NCBI GenBank assembly: GCA_001782805.1
Contig: MFPT01000002.1
Coordinates: forward strand, 133,993-197,992
Length of the DNA stretch: 64,000 bases
Reading direction: 5' to 3'
DNA from: Candidatus Magasanikbacteria bacterium RIFCSPHIGHO2_01_FULL_41_23
GTDB lineage: Bacteria; Patescibacteria; ABY1; Magasanikbacterales; UBA922
The position numbers were made by a program, and so were the translations under genes. Below, piece by piece: positions 25,938-34,814 of this stretch (the first letter of the stretch is position 1; each line of letters begins with the position of its first letter). A model generated the notes under the pieces. That model had not been told where the DNA came from. It saw only the letters and a program-made list of their open reading frames with translations, and did not search any database.

Positions 25938-26816
25938 TTATTTGTTTAATTTTTTCTGCCCATTTGCCGACAAAAAATTATTATTACTGATGATTGATTT
26001 TCCGGTTTTGCTTTCTAATAATTTCCTGGCACTCTTGGCCACGCCGCCGCCTTTTTTGGCGGCTCGGGCGTTTGGCATATAGCCTTCGGCTTTTTCAGCG
26101 TCAGCAATTTGATTGGTAGAGAGCTCGGCGAGTGCGGTAAAAATTAATTCAGCCTCAGTCATGTGATCACGCAAATTTTCTCGTTTCAATTTTTTCAGAT
26201 TTTTATGTTTGCGCGTGGTCATGCCAGTCCACTCGGAGTGAATCACGTCCGTGAGTTTCGCATATTCAATATCTTCTTTCAAGCCATGCGTTCCCCAATA
26301 ATCCGTTAATTTATTGCGCACTTCTTGCCCGCGCATGCGCTGTTCAATCCATTTTTCTGAATAACCCAACGCTTGCCAATTTTTTCGTGCGCGATTTAAG
26401 GAGCGCTCGGGGTCAACGGTTTCCTGCAAGCGTTCATAACCAACTTTGGCGAGCCAGAGTTTGAAGGGTTCGGCTTTTGGAGAAGGGATTGACTGGATGA
26501 TGCGGAGAGCAGTTTCAACATCACTTACATCAGTTTCACGTTTCTTCCCATCCTGAGCCAACAATTTCAACTGGTGACATTTTGTCACCGATTCATTTCC
26601 CTCTTTTCCTAGTCGTTCCTTAAGTTTATTCCAATATTTTCGGGCTGTCTGAAAATCAGGTTGTTCGGTCAATACCCGAACAATATCAACAATACTAAAA
26701 TACCATTTTTCCTCTTGCTCGCTCCATATTCGACGCACTGATTGCTGTTCAAATAAGACAATAGATTTTTCGGGAGACAATGCCCCCTCCTTTTTCTTTG
26801 GCATGTTTTTAAGCAT
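25938..26816 (-). CDS. BRO-N / DinD-like protein
   Basis: 292 aa. N-terminal BRO-type domain (SVRRIWSEQEEKWYFSIVDIVRVL...ARKYWNKLKERLGKEG...LLAQDGKKRETDVSDVETALRII). A DinD-like C-terminal half (YAKLTDVIHSEWTGMTTRKHKNLKKLKRENLRDHMTEAEL) follows. BRO domains bind DNA and are common in phage antirepressors; DinD modulates RecA in E. coli. Here it sits between dnaJ (8 bases away) and the Nudix gene, so it may be coexpressed with heat-shock genes. Actual role unknown. Confidence 0.8.
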   Translation of the reverse strand: MLKNMPKKKEGALSPEKSIVLFEQQSVRRIWSEQEEKWYFSIVDIVRVLTEQPDFQTARKYWNKLKERLGKEGNESVTKCHQLKLLAQDGKKRETDVSDVETALRIIQSIPSPKAEPFKLWLAKVGYERLQETVDPERSLNRARKNWQALGYSEKWIEQRMRGQEVRNKLTDYWGTHGLKEDIEYAKLTDVIHSEWTGMTTRKHKNLKKLKRENLRDHMTEAELIFTALAELSTNQIADAEKAEGYMPNARAAKKGGGVAKSARKLLESKTGKSIISNNNFLSANGQKKLNK

Positions 26817-26845
26817 AAAAAAATTTTAAATAAAATTTGACTGGT

Positions 26846-27280
26846 TTATCGAATGGGTTTTTTAAGCAAAGCACGCTCCAAATCATTAATGACTACTTTA
26901 TCTTCAAAAATAAAATCAGTTAAATCGAGGGCTTCTTGCGCACTAAACCATTTACCGTACTCACCCTCTCCAATGGTAATCGTATCTTCCCAATTAAGCG
27001 GTGGCTGAAATAAAAAAATAAATTTAATACTTTTTAAAAACTCATAACGGTTAAAGAATGTAACTTCATTAAATTTAATGTCCATATTCAATTCTTCTTT
27101 CATCTCTCGTTGTAAAGAGAATTCGGGAGTTTCATTATTTTCCGCGCCGCCTCCCCAAAAGCCAAAATAATTCGGTAAAGTTTTTTGATCCGGAGATCTT
27201 TTTTGCAAAAAAACTTTAACGGTTCCCTGTTCTAAAATATAGGGAAGTAAAATGGAAATCTGTCTTTTTTCAAATTGCAT
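26846..27280 (-). CDS. Nudix hydrolase
   Basis: 144 aa from ATG 27280; an upstream TTG is less likely. The Nudix box is intact: GGAENNETPEFSLQREMKEEL fits GX5EX7REUXEE. It hydrolyses a nucleoside diphosphate-X compound, substrate unknown. It lies on the dnaK strand 75 bases after the dnaK stop. Confidence 0.9.
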   Translation of the reverse strand: MQFEKRQISILLPYILEQGTVKVFLQKRSPDQKTLPNYFGFWGGGAENNETPEFSLQREMKEELNMDIKFNEVTFFNRYEFLKSIKFIFLFQPPLNWEDTITIGEGEYGKWFSAQEALDLTDFIFEDKVVINDLERALLKKPIR

Positions 27281-27354
27281 AATCAATGCCTTATTGGTGT
27301 TTAGTAATCATCAAACGCAAGACCACGAACATTCGAAGTCTCGGCGTTTAGTGA

Positions 27355-29346
27355 CTATTTCTGTTCATCCACCACTTCCCCCTCAATCGGACCTTCTTCT
27401 TTCTTGTCCTGAGCGTCAGTCGAAGAGTTATCAGCAGAATTTTGACCAGCATCTCCCATTGAGCCGGTCGTGCCATCAAAATTTGGTGGAGCGCCCGCGC
27501 CGCCTTTTTGATCTTGTTGATACATTTTTGTCCCCACGACTTGCGCCACGGTTGACAACTCTTCCGAAGCTTTTTTAATCGCTTCCAAATCTTCGCTATC
27601 TTTGAGTCCTTTCATTTTTTCGAGCGCATCAGCGACTTTTTTCTTTTCATCATCAGTCACCGCAATTTTTTTGGCTTCCACATCTTTCATCATCTTTTCC
27701 GTTGTGTACACCATAGTTTCGGCCAAATTGCGCGTTTCAATCAGTTCACGCTTTTTGGCGTCCTCTCCCGCGTTGGCCTCCGCTTCTTTTTTCATTTTTT
27801 CAATTTCTTCTTTGGAAAGTCCTGACGACGCTTCAATGCGAATTGATTGTTCCTTATTAGTTGCTTTGTCTTTCGCCGATACACTCAAAATACCATTCGC
27901 ATCAATGTCAAATTTAACTTCCACTTGCGGCACGCCGCGCGGCGCCGGAGGAATTCCATCCAAATGAAACGTGCCCAACATTTTATTGTCATTCGCCATT
28001 GGACGCTCTCCTTGTAAAACCTTAATTTCCACGCTCGGCTGATTATCTGCGGCCGTGGAAAATGTTTGTGATTTACTAGAAGGAATAGTGGTATTGCGAT
28101 CAATTAATTTGGTCATCACTCCGCCCATAGTTTCAATCCCCAGTGATAACGGTGTTACATCCAGCAATAAAATTTCTTTGCCCAAATCGCCTTGTAATTG
28201 TCCGGCCTGAATGCCCGCGCCAATGGCCACGACTTCATCTGGATTCACGCTGGCGTTTGGTTTTTTGCCAAAAAATTCTTCCACTTTTTTTTGTACCAAG
28301 GGCATGCGCGTCATACCGCCGACCAAAATAATTTCATCCAATTGACCAGAGGAAAAACCAGAATCTTCCAGCGCTTTCTTGGTAGGAATCATGGTTTTTT
28401 CCACTAAATCCATTACGAGTTCTTCCAACTTAGCGCGCGATAATTTTAAATTCAAATGTTTCGGACCGTCCGCGCCAGCCGTAATAAATGGTTCATTGAT
28501 TTCCGTTTCAACTGTACTGGAAAGTTCAATTTTGGCTTTTTCCGCCGCGTCTTTGACGCGTTGCAATGATAACGCATCTTTACTCAAATCAATCCCTTCA
28601 TTTTTCTTAAATTCAGCGATAATCCATTCAATTATCCGCTGGTCAAAATCATCTCCGCCCAAATGCGTATCGCCATTCGTGGCTTTTACTTCCACCGTGG
28701 AATGTCCGCCTTCTTCATCCATGTCATGACCGATTTCCAAAATTGACACGTCAAACGTTCCGCCACCCAAATCATACACCGCGATTTTTTGATCTTTCGC
28801 TTTGTTAAAACCATAAGCAAACGCGGCTGCAGTTGGTTCATTTATAATGCGACGCACTTTCAAACCAGCAATTTCTCCCGCGTCTTTTGTTGCTTGACGC
28901 TGCGAATCATCAAAATATGCGGGCACGGTAATAACCGCTTCTTCAATTTTTTCGCCCAATTTTGCTTCCGCATCTTCTTTTAATTTGCGCAAAATCATCG
29001 CGCTGATTTCCGGCGGCGTGTATGATTTATCCCCCATTTTTACTTTTGGTCGATCACCATCCGCCACTACCTCAAACGGCGAATGTTTTTGCATATTTGC
29101 GACTTCCGAATCCGAATAGCGACGACCAATCAAACGCTTGACCGAATAAACCGTATTTTTGGGATTCGTCACTGCCTGACGCTTGGCCAATTGCCCCACC
29201 AAAATTTCACCGGTTTTGCTCATGGCAATGACTGACGGCGTGGTGCGGTGACCTTCTTTATTTTCCAAAATCTTGGGCTGTCCGCCTTCAATAATGGCCA
29301 TGCAAGAGTTGGTTGTTCCGAGATCTATTCCGAGAATTTTTGACAT
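27355..29346 (-). CDS. dnaK: Chaperone DnaK (Hsp70)
   Basis: 663 aa. ATPase domain: GIDLGTTNSCMAIIEGG, AVITVPAYFDDSQRQATKDAG, IINEPTAAAFAYGF, YDLGGGTFDVSIL and LVGGMTRMPLVQKKV. Substrate-binding domain: LLDVTPLSLGIETMGG and GIPPAPRGVPQVEVKFDID. The acidic lid and tail end in GPIEGEVVDEQK, similar to the EEVK-type terminus. It belongs to the hrcA-grpE-dnaK group under CIRCE control. The ATG has an A/T-rich leader without SD. Confidence 0.98.
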   Translation of the reverse strand: MSKILGIDLGTTNSCMAIIEGGQPKILENKEGHRTTPSVIAMSKTGEILVGQLAKRQAVTNPKNTVYSVKRLIGRRYSDSEVANMQKHSPFEVVADGDRPKVKMGDKSYTPPEISAMILRKLKEDAEAKLGEKIEEAVITVPAYFDDSQRQATKDAGEIAGLKVRRIINEPTAAAFAYGFNKAKDQKIAVYDLGGGTFDVSILEIGHDMDEEGGHSTVEVKATNGDTHLGGDDFDQRIIEWIIAEFKKNEGIDLSKDALSLQRVKDAAEKAKIELSSTVETEINEPFITAGADGPKHLNLKLSRAKLEELVMDLVEKTMIPTKKALEDSGFSSGQLDEIILVGGMTRMPLVQKKVEEFFGKKPNASVNPDEVVAIGAGIQAGQLQGDLGKEILLLDVTPLSLGIETMGGVMTKLIDRNTTIPSSKSQTFSTAADNQPSVEIKVLQGERPMANDNKMLGTFHLDGIPPAPRGVPQVEVKFDIDANGILSVSAKDKATNKEQSIRIEASSGLSKEEIEKMKKEAEANAGEDAKKRELIETRNLAETMVYTTEKMMKDVEAKKIAVTDDEKKKVADALEKMKGLKDSEDLEAIKKASEELSTVAQVVGTKMYQQDQKGGAGAPPNFDGTTGSMGDAGQNSADNSSTDAQDKKEEGPIEGEVVDEQK

Positions 29347-29416
29347 ATATTGTTTATTTATTGTTAAATAATTAATTGATTAATTTTATAATTTTTTCCA
29401 TTGTAAACTTTTTGCT

Positions 29417-29992
29417 TTAATCTGCCTTTTTCGCCACAATCACCTTCGCCACTTTCACCACTTTTCCTTTCATTATATATCCGCCATCAATTTCTCGAAT
29501 AATAGTGTGTTCCGGCATCTCACTCACCTCTTCTCCCACACTATCATGCATTCGCGGATCAAACATTTCGCCAACGGTTTTTATTTCTTCAATCTGATGG
29601 GCTTTTAAGATATCGCCAAATTGTTTCATGATATAACCAATCCCTTGCGACCAATTGAGCCATTTTTTACCATCACTGCTTTCCGTTTGACTTTCTTCCA
29701 CAACGTTCGGGACAGAGACAAACGCTTTTTTAAAATTATCATAGACAGGAATAAATTCTTCCAACACGCGCAGTTCGCTCCACGCTGCCCAATCTTTTTT
29801 TTGCTCGGCAACTTCGCGTTGCAAATTTTGGTAATCAGCCACTGCTCTTTGCCAGCCAGTCCGCAATGTTTCATTTTCTTTTTGCAATTGACCGGCCTCG
29901 TCATTAATTTGTGCATTATTATTTTGTGTATCATTGACATCTTCTTCCGGCATAATCGGCTTTGTTGTTTGATTATCATCGATATTAGTCAT
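29417..29992 (-). CDS. grpE: Nucleotide exchange factor GrpE
   Basis: 191 aa. An acidic, Asn/Gln-rich N-terminus and long dimerisation helix (LQKENETLRTGWQRAVADYQNLQREVAEQKKDWA) precede the small beta domain (EEIKTVGEMFDPRMHDSVGEE, TIIREIDGGYIMKGKVVKVAKVIV). It releases ADP from DnaK. It overlaps hrcA by 8 bases; 70 bases separate it from dnaK. Confidence 0.95.
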   Translation of the reverse strand: MTNIDDNQTTKPIMPEEDVNDTQNNNAQINDEAGQLQKENETLRTGWQRAVADYQNLQREVAEQKKDWAAWSELRVLEEFIPVYDNFKKAFVSVPNVVEESQTESSDGKKWLNWSQGIGYIMKQFGDILKAHQIEEIKTVGEMFDPRMHDSVGEEVSEMPEHTIIREIDGGYIMKGKVVKVAKVIVAKKAD

Positions 29993-30668
29993 ACTGGTTT
30001 TTTATAAAATCAATTAAAGATTTACCTTTGGAATAATCCATACGGTGCGGTCCCAAAATCGTCAGCAATTTGCCACCAGGCAAACGCGCGCCAATCACAC
30101 TGCAAACTCCGCCAAACGGATTTTCCGCACCAATGAAAATATGGGAAAAATCATCATCAAACTGTTCAAAGACTTCCTCAATATTTTCTTCACATTCATC
30201 AAAAATATGCGATACGTCCACTGTTTGCGTCGAATCCTGAAACTCCGGCTGGGAAAATAAATTAGATAATCCGGTATAATACACTGTATTCCGGCCAAAT
30301 GCCAGAACTACGGCACTGTTCATTTCACCGGCGATTAATTTGCCCAATTGCTTTAATTGAATATTCTCCTCATCGTTTTCAGTGGTCAAAGTTTCAATGT
30401 TCACTTTTATTTTTTTGGACAGTTCCTTTGGTCCTAATAATTCTTGAACATAAAAACGATAGCCTGTTTCCGTAGGAATCCGACCGGCCGAAACATGGGG
30501 ATGGGTTAAAAAACCCGCGTCTTCCAAATCCCGCATCTCATTGCGCACCGTCGCGTCACTCATATCTAGGCTATATTCTGACACCAAAAATTTGGAGCCG
30601 ATCGGTTCAGCCGTTTCAATATAGCTTTCCACAATCAGGCGCAATAAATTGTGCCGGCGATTAACCAT
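29985..30668 (-). CDS. hrcA: Heat-shock repressor HrcA, short form
   Basis: 227 aa, against ~340 in most bacteria. The winged-helix DNA-binding domain is complete (NLLRLIVESYIETAEPIGSK, MSDATVRNEMRDLEDAGFLTHPHVSAGRIPTETGYRFYV). The C-terminal part keeps the GAF-like core (VSHIFDECEENIEEVFEQF, SVIGARLPGGKLLTILGPHRMDY) but lacks much of the usual middle. It should bind the CIRCE element directly upstream and repress its own operon. First gene of the heat-shock group. Confidence 0.93.
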   Translation of the reverse strand: MVNRRHNLLRLIVESYIETAEPIGSKFLVSEYSLDMSDATVRNEMRDLEDAGFLTHPHVSAGRIPTETGYRFYVQELLGPKELSKKIKVNIETLTTENDEENIQLKQLGKLIAGEMNSAVVLAFGRNTVYYTGLSNLFSQPEFQDSTQTVDVSHIFDECEENIEEVFEQFDDDFSHIFIGAENPFGGVCSVIGARLPGGKLLTILGPHRMDYSKGKSLIDFIKNQYD

Positions 30669-30691
30669 ATGTTTCTTGGAACATCAGTATT

Positions 30692-30718
30692 TTAGCACTC
30701 AAATAGGTAGAGTGTTAA
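30692..30718. promoter_or_regulatory. CIRCE operator
   Basis: TTAGCACTC - 9 bases - GAGTGTTAA, matching the CIRCE consensus with one change in the right arm. It lies 24 bases upstream of the hrcA ATG and overlaps the -10 box by two bases, which is ideal for HrcA repression. Confidence 0.95.
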
Positions 30719-30745
30719 GATACCAGCTGTGGATAAGATTGTCAA
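30717..30745 (-). promoter_or_regulatory. hrcA-grpE-dnaK promoter
   Basis: TTGACA (30740-30745), 17-bp spacer, TATCTT (30717-30722). This is a housekeeping sigma-type promoter read through the CIRCE operator. Confidence 0.85.
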
Positions 30746-30802
30746 TAATCAAAAAATCCCCTGAGCGACTTGTGGGGGATTAATTGTCTAGACCAAGGTC
30801 AT

Positions 30803-31399
30803 TTATTCCGCCGCTTTAATCTTTGCTCCAGCCGTAATATCCGACACTTCACTCAAAAGCACATTTTCCACATAAATACCGCGCGGATAAAATATGCGTT
30901 CCAATTCATTTTTCAATTCCAATTCCACATCATCGCGTTTAGCGCCAATCACATCATTCACGTTAAAACGGCTCACCACCATGCGAATGCGACTGCGTAC
31001 TGTGGGACGGATAATTTTAGACACAAAATCCTCGCCAATGGTTTGCCAAATATGAGGAATTTGATGCACATCCAACCGCAGTAACAACGTGCCTTCCACT
31101 GCCACTTTTTTACCATCTTCAGATACGGCCGCAATCGGAATATCGCCCAAAGCTTTTTCATTCTGCAGATTGAATTCTCGCGAAATACTGTATTCAAGTG
31201 TTTGGACATTAAACAGCTTGGCTTTTTGCCAAAAAGGAATTTTAAAATGCAGTCCGGGCATGAGCACTTTTTTCAAAACTCCCCGACCCAAATCATACAC
31301 GCAGGCCACGTATCCAGGCGGAACATAAATAAAAAATCCCTTAAGAACATCTTCCACGACGAACGAATACATTAATTTATCGAGTGATTCCGTGGACAT
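30803..31399 (-). CDS. SPFH/Band 7 domain protein
   Basis: 198 aa. SPFH-domain features: VPPGYVACVYDLGRGVLKKVLMPGLHFKIPFWQKAKLFNVQTLEYSI, then VAVEGTLLLRLDVHQIPHIWQTIGEDFVSKIIRPTVRSRIRMVVSRF and the GIYVENVLLSEV strand. The N-terminus (LDKLMYSFVVEDVLKGFFIYV) could associate with the membrane. It is shorter than flotillin/stomatin proteins and lacks a long coiled coil. SPFH proteins scaffold membrane microdomains; the specific role here is unknown. Confidence 0.85.
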   Translation of the reverse strand: MSTESLDKLMYSFVVEDVLKGFFIYVPPGYVACVYDLGRGVLKKVLMPGLHFKIPFWQKAKLFNVQTLEYSISREFNLQNEKALGDIPIAAVSEDGKKVAVEGTLLLRLDVHQIPHIWQTIGEDFVSKIIRPTVRSRIRMVVSRFNVNDVIGAKRDDVELELKNELERIFYPRGIYVENVLLSEVSDITAGAKIKAAE

Positions 31400-31419
31400 A
31401 TTTTTTTGAAATTATGGTA

Positions 31420-31532
31420 TTAAAAATAAAAATTCACTGCAAATCTTTTTCTGAGATCCGCCCGACCGGGACGGACTCAAAAAAGCTTTAGGAGTTTATC
31501 CCGACTTGTCGGGGTTCCATTTTTATTTTTAA
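31420..31532. repeat. Terminator-nested repeat element, copy 2
   Basis: Perfect 14-bp arms TTAAAAATAAAAAT (31420-31433) and ATTTTTATTTTTAA (31519-31532). The core shares CACTGCAAATCTTTTTCTGA and AAAAGCTTTAGGAGTTTATC with copy 1. It then has CCCGAC-TT-GTCGGG and TTCC. The arms differ completely from copy 1. It lies between yidC and the SPFH gene. Confidence 0.85.
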
Positions 31533-31546
31533 CAATTATTTAAAAT

Positions 31547-32251
31547 TTAATGCGATGCTGACTTTTTCTTATCTCCAACAATGGCTTTCATAAACTGGTG
31601 GATTATAAACGAAAAAAGCATAGATGTCAAGATGAACACTGATTTAACCGCTGGCAACCACCACAGAAAAAAAGCGACAAACAGAGGAAAAGCCACGAAA
31701 TACAACAAATCAGAACTTGACGCTTTTTGCCCGCGCAGCATAAAGTAGATTTCTCCGGCCAGCCACAGACCCACTATGCCGGGCCAAAAATACGTGTGAG
31801 TGAGCGCCAGATTAAAACCAAAAAAAATCGTATTGATTTTGCCCGGAAAATCAACAGCCGGATACAAAATCTTCATAATTTTGTCACCTGTTATCCCCCG
31901 CAAAAAGACCTGATACAATAAAATAAAAACCAACACTTGCACTCCAATGGAAACAAATTTGGCCCATGGATACACGCGGCGTTTTTTGAGAATTTTTCTA
32001 ATTTCCTGCTTCTTCAAAACCGGATCATGTAAGTACTCCCGATCAATGCGCTGAACTTCGTCGTATAACGCCTCATTTTTGATTTTGCCTTTTTCCGTCA
32101 CTATCGTAAAAGGCAACAACACTATTCGTAGAATAATCGTCAAATACACAATCGCCCAACCCAAATTTTGGTCAGTCCAGTTATTGTATATCCAAATCAG
32201 AAAATTAAAGAGAGGCTGATATAGGAAATCATTCCAAAGGAAGGGAAGCAT
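31547..32251 (-). CDS. yidC: Membrane protein insertase YidC/Oxa1 family
   Basis: 234 aa. Short form without the large periplasmic domain. N-terminal helix, then LGWAIVYLTIILRIVLLPFTI (the conserved first core helix with its Arg), a cytoplasmic coiled hairpin (KGKIKNEALYDEVQRIDREYLHDPVLKKQEIRKILKKRR) and about four further helices. It inserts membrane proteins alone or with SecYEG. ATG without SD. Confidence 0.93.
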   Translation of the reverse strand: MLPFLWNDFLYQPLFNFLIWIYNNWTDQNLGWAIVYLTIILRIVLLPFTIVTEKGKIKNEALYDEVQRIDREYLHDPVLKKQEIRKILKKRRVYPWAKFVSIGVQVLVFILLYQVFLRGITGDKIMKILYPAVDFPGKINTIFFGFNLALTHTYFWPGIVGLWLAGEIYFMLRGQKASSSDLLYFVAFPLFVAFFLWWLPAVKSVFILTSMLFSFIIHQFMKAIVGDKKKSASH

Positions 32252-32293
32252 AGTAGAATCACTATAGCAAAAAAAAATCCATCCGTAAACCGG

Positions 32294-33235
32294 CTATTTT
32301 CCTTGGGCAATCAAATCAATTAAACCAAAAATCCAAATCAAATTCACTTCATCGGCCACTTGTTCGGATACGACGCCCGTTGTTTCCACTGTTATGGCAT
32401 GCTCCGCTCCCAAACGATGCAGCAAATCAGGAAAAGAACCTTCATACCGAATGATGAAACCATCCGCATCACTTTTCAAATCCGGATCATCAAGCACAAT
32501 CTGACCATCACGGACAACTTCCGGCACAAAATCCGAACCATTGAGATAACCGGAATTGACATACTCATTGGCTAAAATCGGAACAATCTCACGAATTTTT
32601 TCCACTATAACGTGATAACGCGCAACATCTCCATACGCATAATGATACGCATATGGCCGGTTAATAAAATTATCACCATGTAAATCAATGACGCCGACAA
32701 TTTGTGACAAAGGTAATTTTTTCAGTTCGGTATGGAGCAGAGTGGTTTCTTGGGGCAAATGAAATCTAAACATTGAATCCGATGACCATTTCCACTCTTT
32801 AAATTCATTTTTTGATCCCAAATCATCGGTCATAGTGCCGTCGGCCAAAATATAACGAACAAAGTCATTATTACCCGCATCACCCCGATCCCCCTCAATA
32901 TTATATCGCGTGCGAGCTTCAAATCCGGAGGGATTGTCCAATGGAAAAACAATTAGCTTAACGCCGCGTTCATGCGCGTAATCAAATATCTGACCAATAT
33001 GTTTCATTAGTGTTAATACGCCTGCGGTTTCATTGCCGTGAATGCCGGCCCGAATCAAAAGAATTTTTTCAGTCAACAAAACTGGCGCGGAAGAAATTTT
33101 TACATAGTCGTATTTTTTTTCTTCGCATAAATTTTTATAATTCAGTTCCCCTACTTTTTCCATTCTAACATCGGTGTGATTATCAAGCGCGTTATGAATT
33201 TTTTTCAAAAATTGTTGATGCGTTGGTAATACCAT
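32294..33235 (-). CDS. Succinylglutamate desuccinylase/aspartoacylase-family zinc hydrolase
   Basis: 313 aa from ATG 33235, chosen because AGGGAA lies upstream and it clears the preceding gene by 13 bases. Zinc-binding HGNE (LIRAGIHGNETAGVLTLM) and a later His in VIDLHGDN, with the substrate Arg segment NPSGFEARTRYN. It belongs to the M14/AstE fold and removes an acyl or aminoacyl group from an N-acylated substrate, which cannot be named. No signal peptide. Confidence 0.85.
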   Translation of the reverse strand: MVLPTHQQFLKKIHNALDNHTDVRMEKVGELNYKNLCEEKKYDYVKISSAPVLLTEKILLIRAGIHGNETAGVLTLMKHIGQIFDYAHERGVKLIVFPLDNPSGFEARTRYNIEGDRGDAGNNDFVRYILADGTMTDDLGSKNEFKEWKWSSDSMFRFHLPQETTLLHTELKKLPLSQIVGVIDLHGDNFINRPYAYHYAYGDVARYHVIVEKIREIVPILANEYVNSGYLNGSDFVPEVVRDGQIVLDDPDLKSDADGFIIRYEGSFPDLLHRLGAEHAITVETTGVVSEQVADEVNLIWIFGLIDLIAQGK

Positions 33236-33248
33236 ATTGGTTTCCCTA

Positions 33249-34736
33249 TTATTCTTTCTCCCAATCTTGAACATCTTGCAAATACTCATCTTTAACTTTC
33301 AAAAAATATTCTTTCACCGCGTCGTACTCATTCGGAATTAGACCATCAAGAATCGCGTCTTCCAAAGCTTTTTTTATTTTGCCAATTGTTGGACCGGATT
33401 TAAGCCCGCACATTTCCATAATTTCTTCGCCCCGCACCGGAGACTGAAACGCGCGCAACTTGTCTTTTTCCATTACTTCCAGAATGCGTTTCTCCAAAAC
33501 ATCGTAATTTTTTAGCCGTTGCCCTTTTTTCTTGGGATTTCCCGTGGTAATATCCGCCCGACACAAAATAAGTAAATCAGCCAAATCATCACCCGCGTTC
33601 ACAATCAAACGACGAATTGGCGCGTCTGTGATTCCATCATCGGTAATCGCGATGGGATACAAATGCCAACGAACTAATTTCGCTACATATTCAATTTCTT
33701 CTTTGCTAAAACGCAAACGACGCGAAATTACGCGCGCTTGTTTTTTGCCTAAATGTTCGTGCATATCAAAAGTCCAGCCGCGACCGGACACGAATTTTTT
33801 TGTTTCGGGCTTGGCAATGTCATGCAATAAACCAGCATAACGCAAAAGTGACTTGGGACTTTGCAGCGCAATATTATCCACCACTTTAAACGTATGCGAC
33901 AAATTATCTTTGTGCTGATATCCATACACATCCTCAATTCCTTCAAGCATTGATATTTCCGGTAAAAATTCATTGAATAATTTTGTTTCGTGCAAAATAT
34001 ACAAACCGATGGAAGGAATTTTAGTGGCCAATAATTTCATTAATTCTTCTCTGATTCGTTCCGGCGAAACGATTTTTAACCGCGCGCGATTGACTGACAA
34101 CGCCTCGTATGTTTTGTGCTCAATGCTAAAACCAAGTTGAGCCGCAAATCGCGCCGCGCGTAACATCCGGAGCGGATCTTCGGAAAATGTCTCAGCGGAA
34201 TTAAGCGGCGTGCGCAACAGTTTATTGGTTAAATCAATCTGACCATTAAACGGATCAATAATTTCCGCGCTCACTGCGCCAGCCAAAACTTCTCGAGCCA
34301 TGGCATTAATGGTAAAATCTCGCCGTGACAAATCCAAATCCAAAGTAGTCGCGGTTATTGTTGGTTTGCGAGAATTTTTCTCATAGGCTTCAGCGCGAGC
34401 GCCGGCAAACTCAACTTCTTTAATTCCCTCGTTGTCGGCAAAAACAAAGCGCGCTGTATCAAAATCCGGAAATTCAATGAGACTTCCGACTTTGGCTTCG
34501 GATTCTTGAGCACTATGACCAAATTTGTCCGTATCCTCAACTTCTTTTACGCCGAGCATTTCCGCAAACGCGCGGGCAAATTCCAATCCACTGCCAACGA
34601 TGACAAAATCAATGTCTTTTTTATGACATCCCGAATTTAAAATCTCATCACGCACATAACCCCCGACCACATAGGCGGTTTGATTTGTTTTTTGGGAAAT
34701 TTTATATACGACCACGAAAATTTCTGATTCATTCAT
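33249..34736 (-). CDS. cca: CCA tRNA nucleotidyltransferase with HD domain
   Basis: 495 aa. Nucleotidyltransferase core VVGGYVRDEIL near residue 23 with KDIDFVIVG (two catalytic Asp), RRDFTINAMA, and the RNA-binding head EDPLRMLRAARFAAQLGFSIE. The C-terminal HD phosphohydrolase has HDIAKPETKK and WHLYPI. It adds or repairs tRNA 3' CCA. Three of the four tRNA genes here do not encode CCA, so this activity is needed. Confidence 0.95.
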   Translation of the reverse strand: MNESEIFVVVYKISQKTNQTAYVVGGYVRDEILNSGCHKKDIDFVIVGSGLEFARAFAEMLGVKEVEDTDKFGHSAQESEAKVGSLIEFPDFDTARFVFADNEGIKEVEFAGARAEAYEKNSRKPTITATTLDLDLSRRDFTINAMAREVLAGAVSAEIIDPFNGQIDLTNKLLRTPLNSAETFSEDPLRMLRAARFAAQLGFSIEHKTYEALSVNRARLKIVSPERIREELMKLLATKIPSIGLYILHETKLFNEFLPEISMLEGIEDVYGYQHKDNLSHTFKVVDNIALQSPKSLLRYAGLLHDIAKPETKKFVSGRGWTFDMHEHLGKKQARVISRRLRFSKEEIEYVAKLVRWHLYPIAITDDGITDAPIRRLIVNAGDDLADLLILCRADITTGNPKKKGQRLKNYDVLEKRILEVMEKDKLRAFQSPVRGEEIMEMCGLKSGPTIGKIKKALEDAILDGLIPNEYDAVKEYFLKVKDEYLQDVQDWEKE

Positions 34737-34752
34737 ATTATAAAGCGTATTG

Positions 34753-34810
34753 ATTAAAATAAAAATGGAATCCCGACAAAAAAAGATTTGCAGTGAATTT
34801 TTATTTTAAT
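34753..34810. repeat. Terminator-nested repeat element, copy 3 (short)
   Basis: Perfect 14-bp arms ATTAAAATAAAAAT (34753-34766) and ATTTTTATTTTAAT (34797-34810). The 30-base core GGAATCCCGAC...AGATTTGCAGTGA is the reverse complement of copy 2 with its middle (~50 bases) deleted. Inverted orientation relative to copies 1 and 2. Confidence 0.85.
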
Positions 34811-34814
34811 TTCT

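Noticed and set aside
24832..30668. BRO-N/DinD gene as a sign of an integrated phage
   Set aside because: No other phage gene, integrase or attachment site is in the area; it sits between standard chaperone genes.
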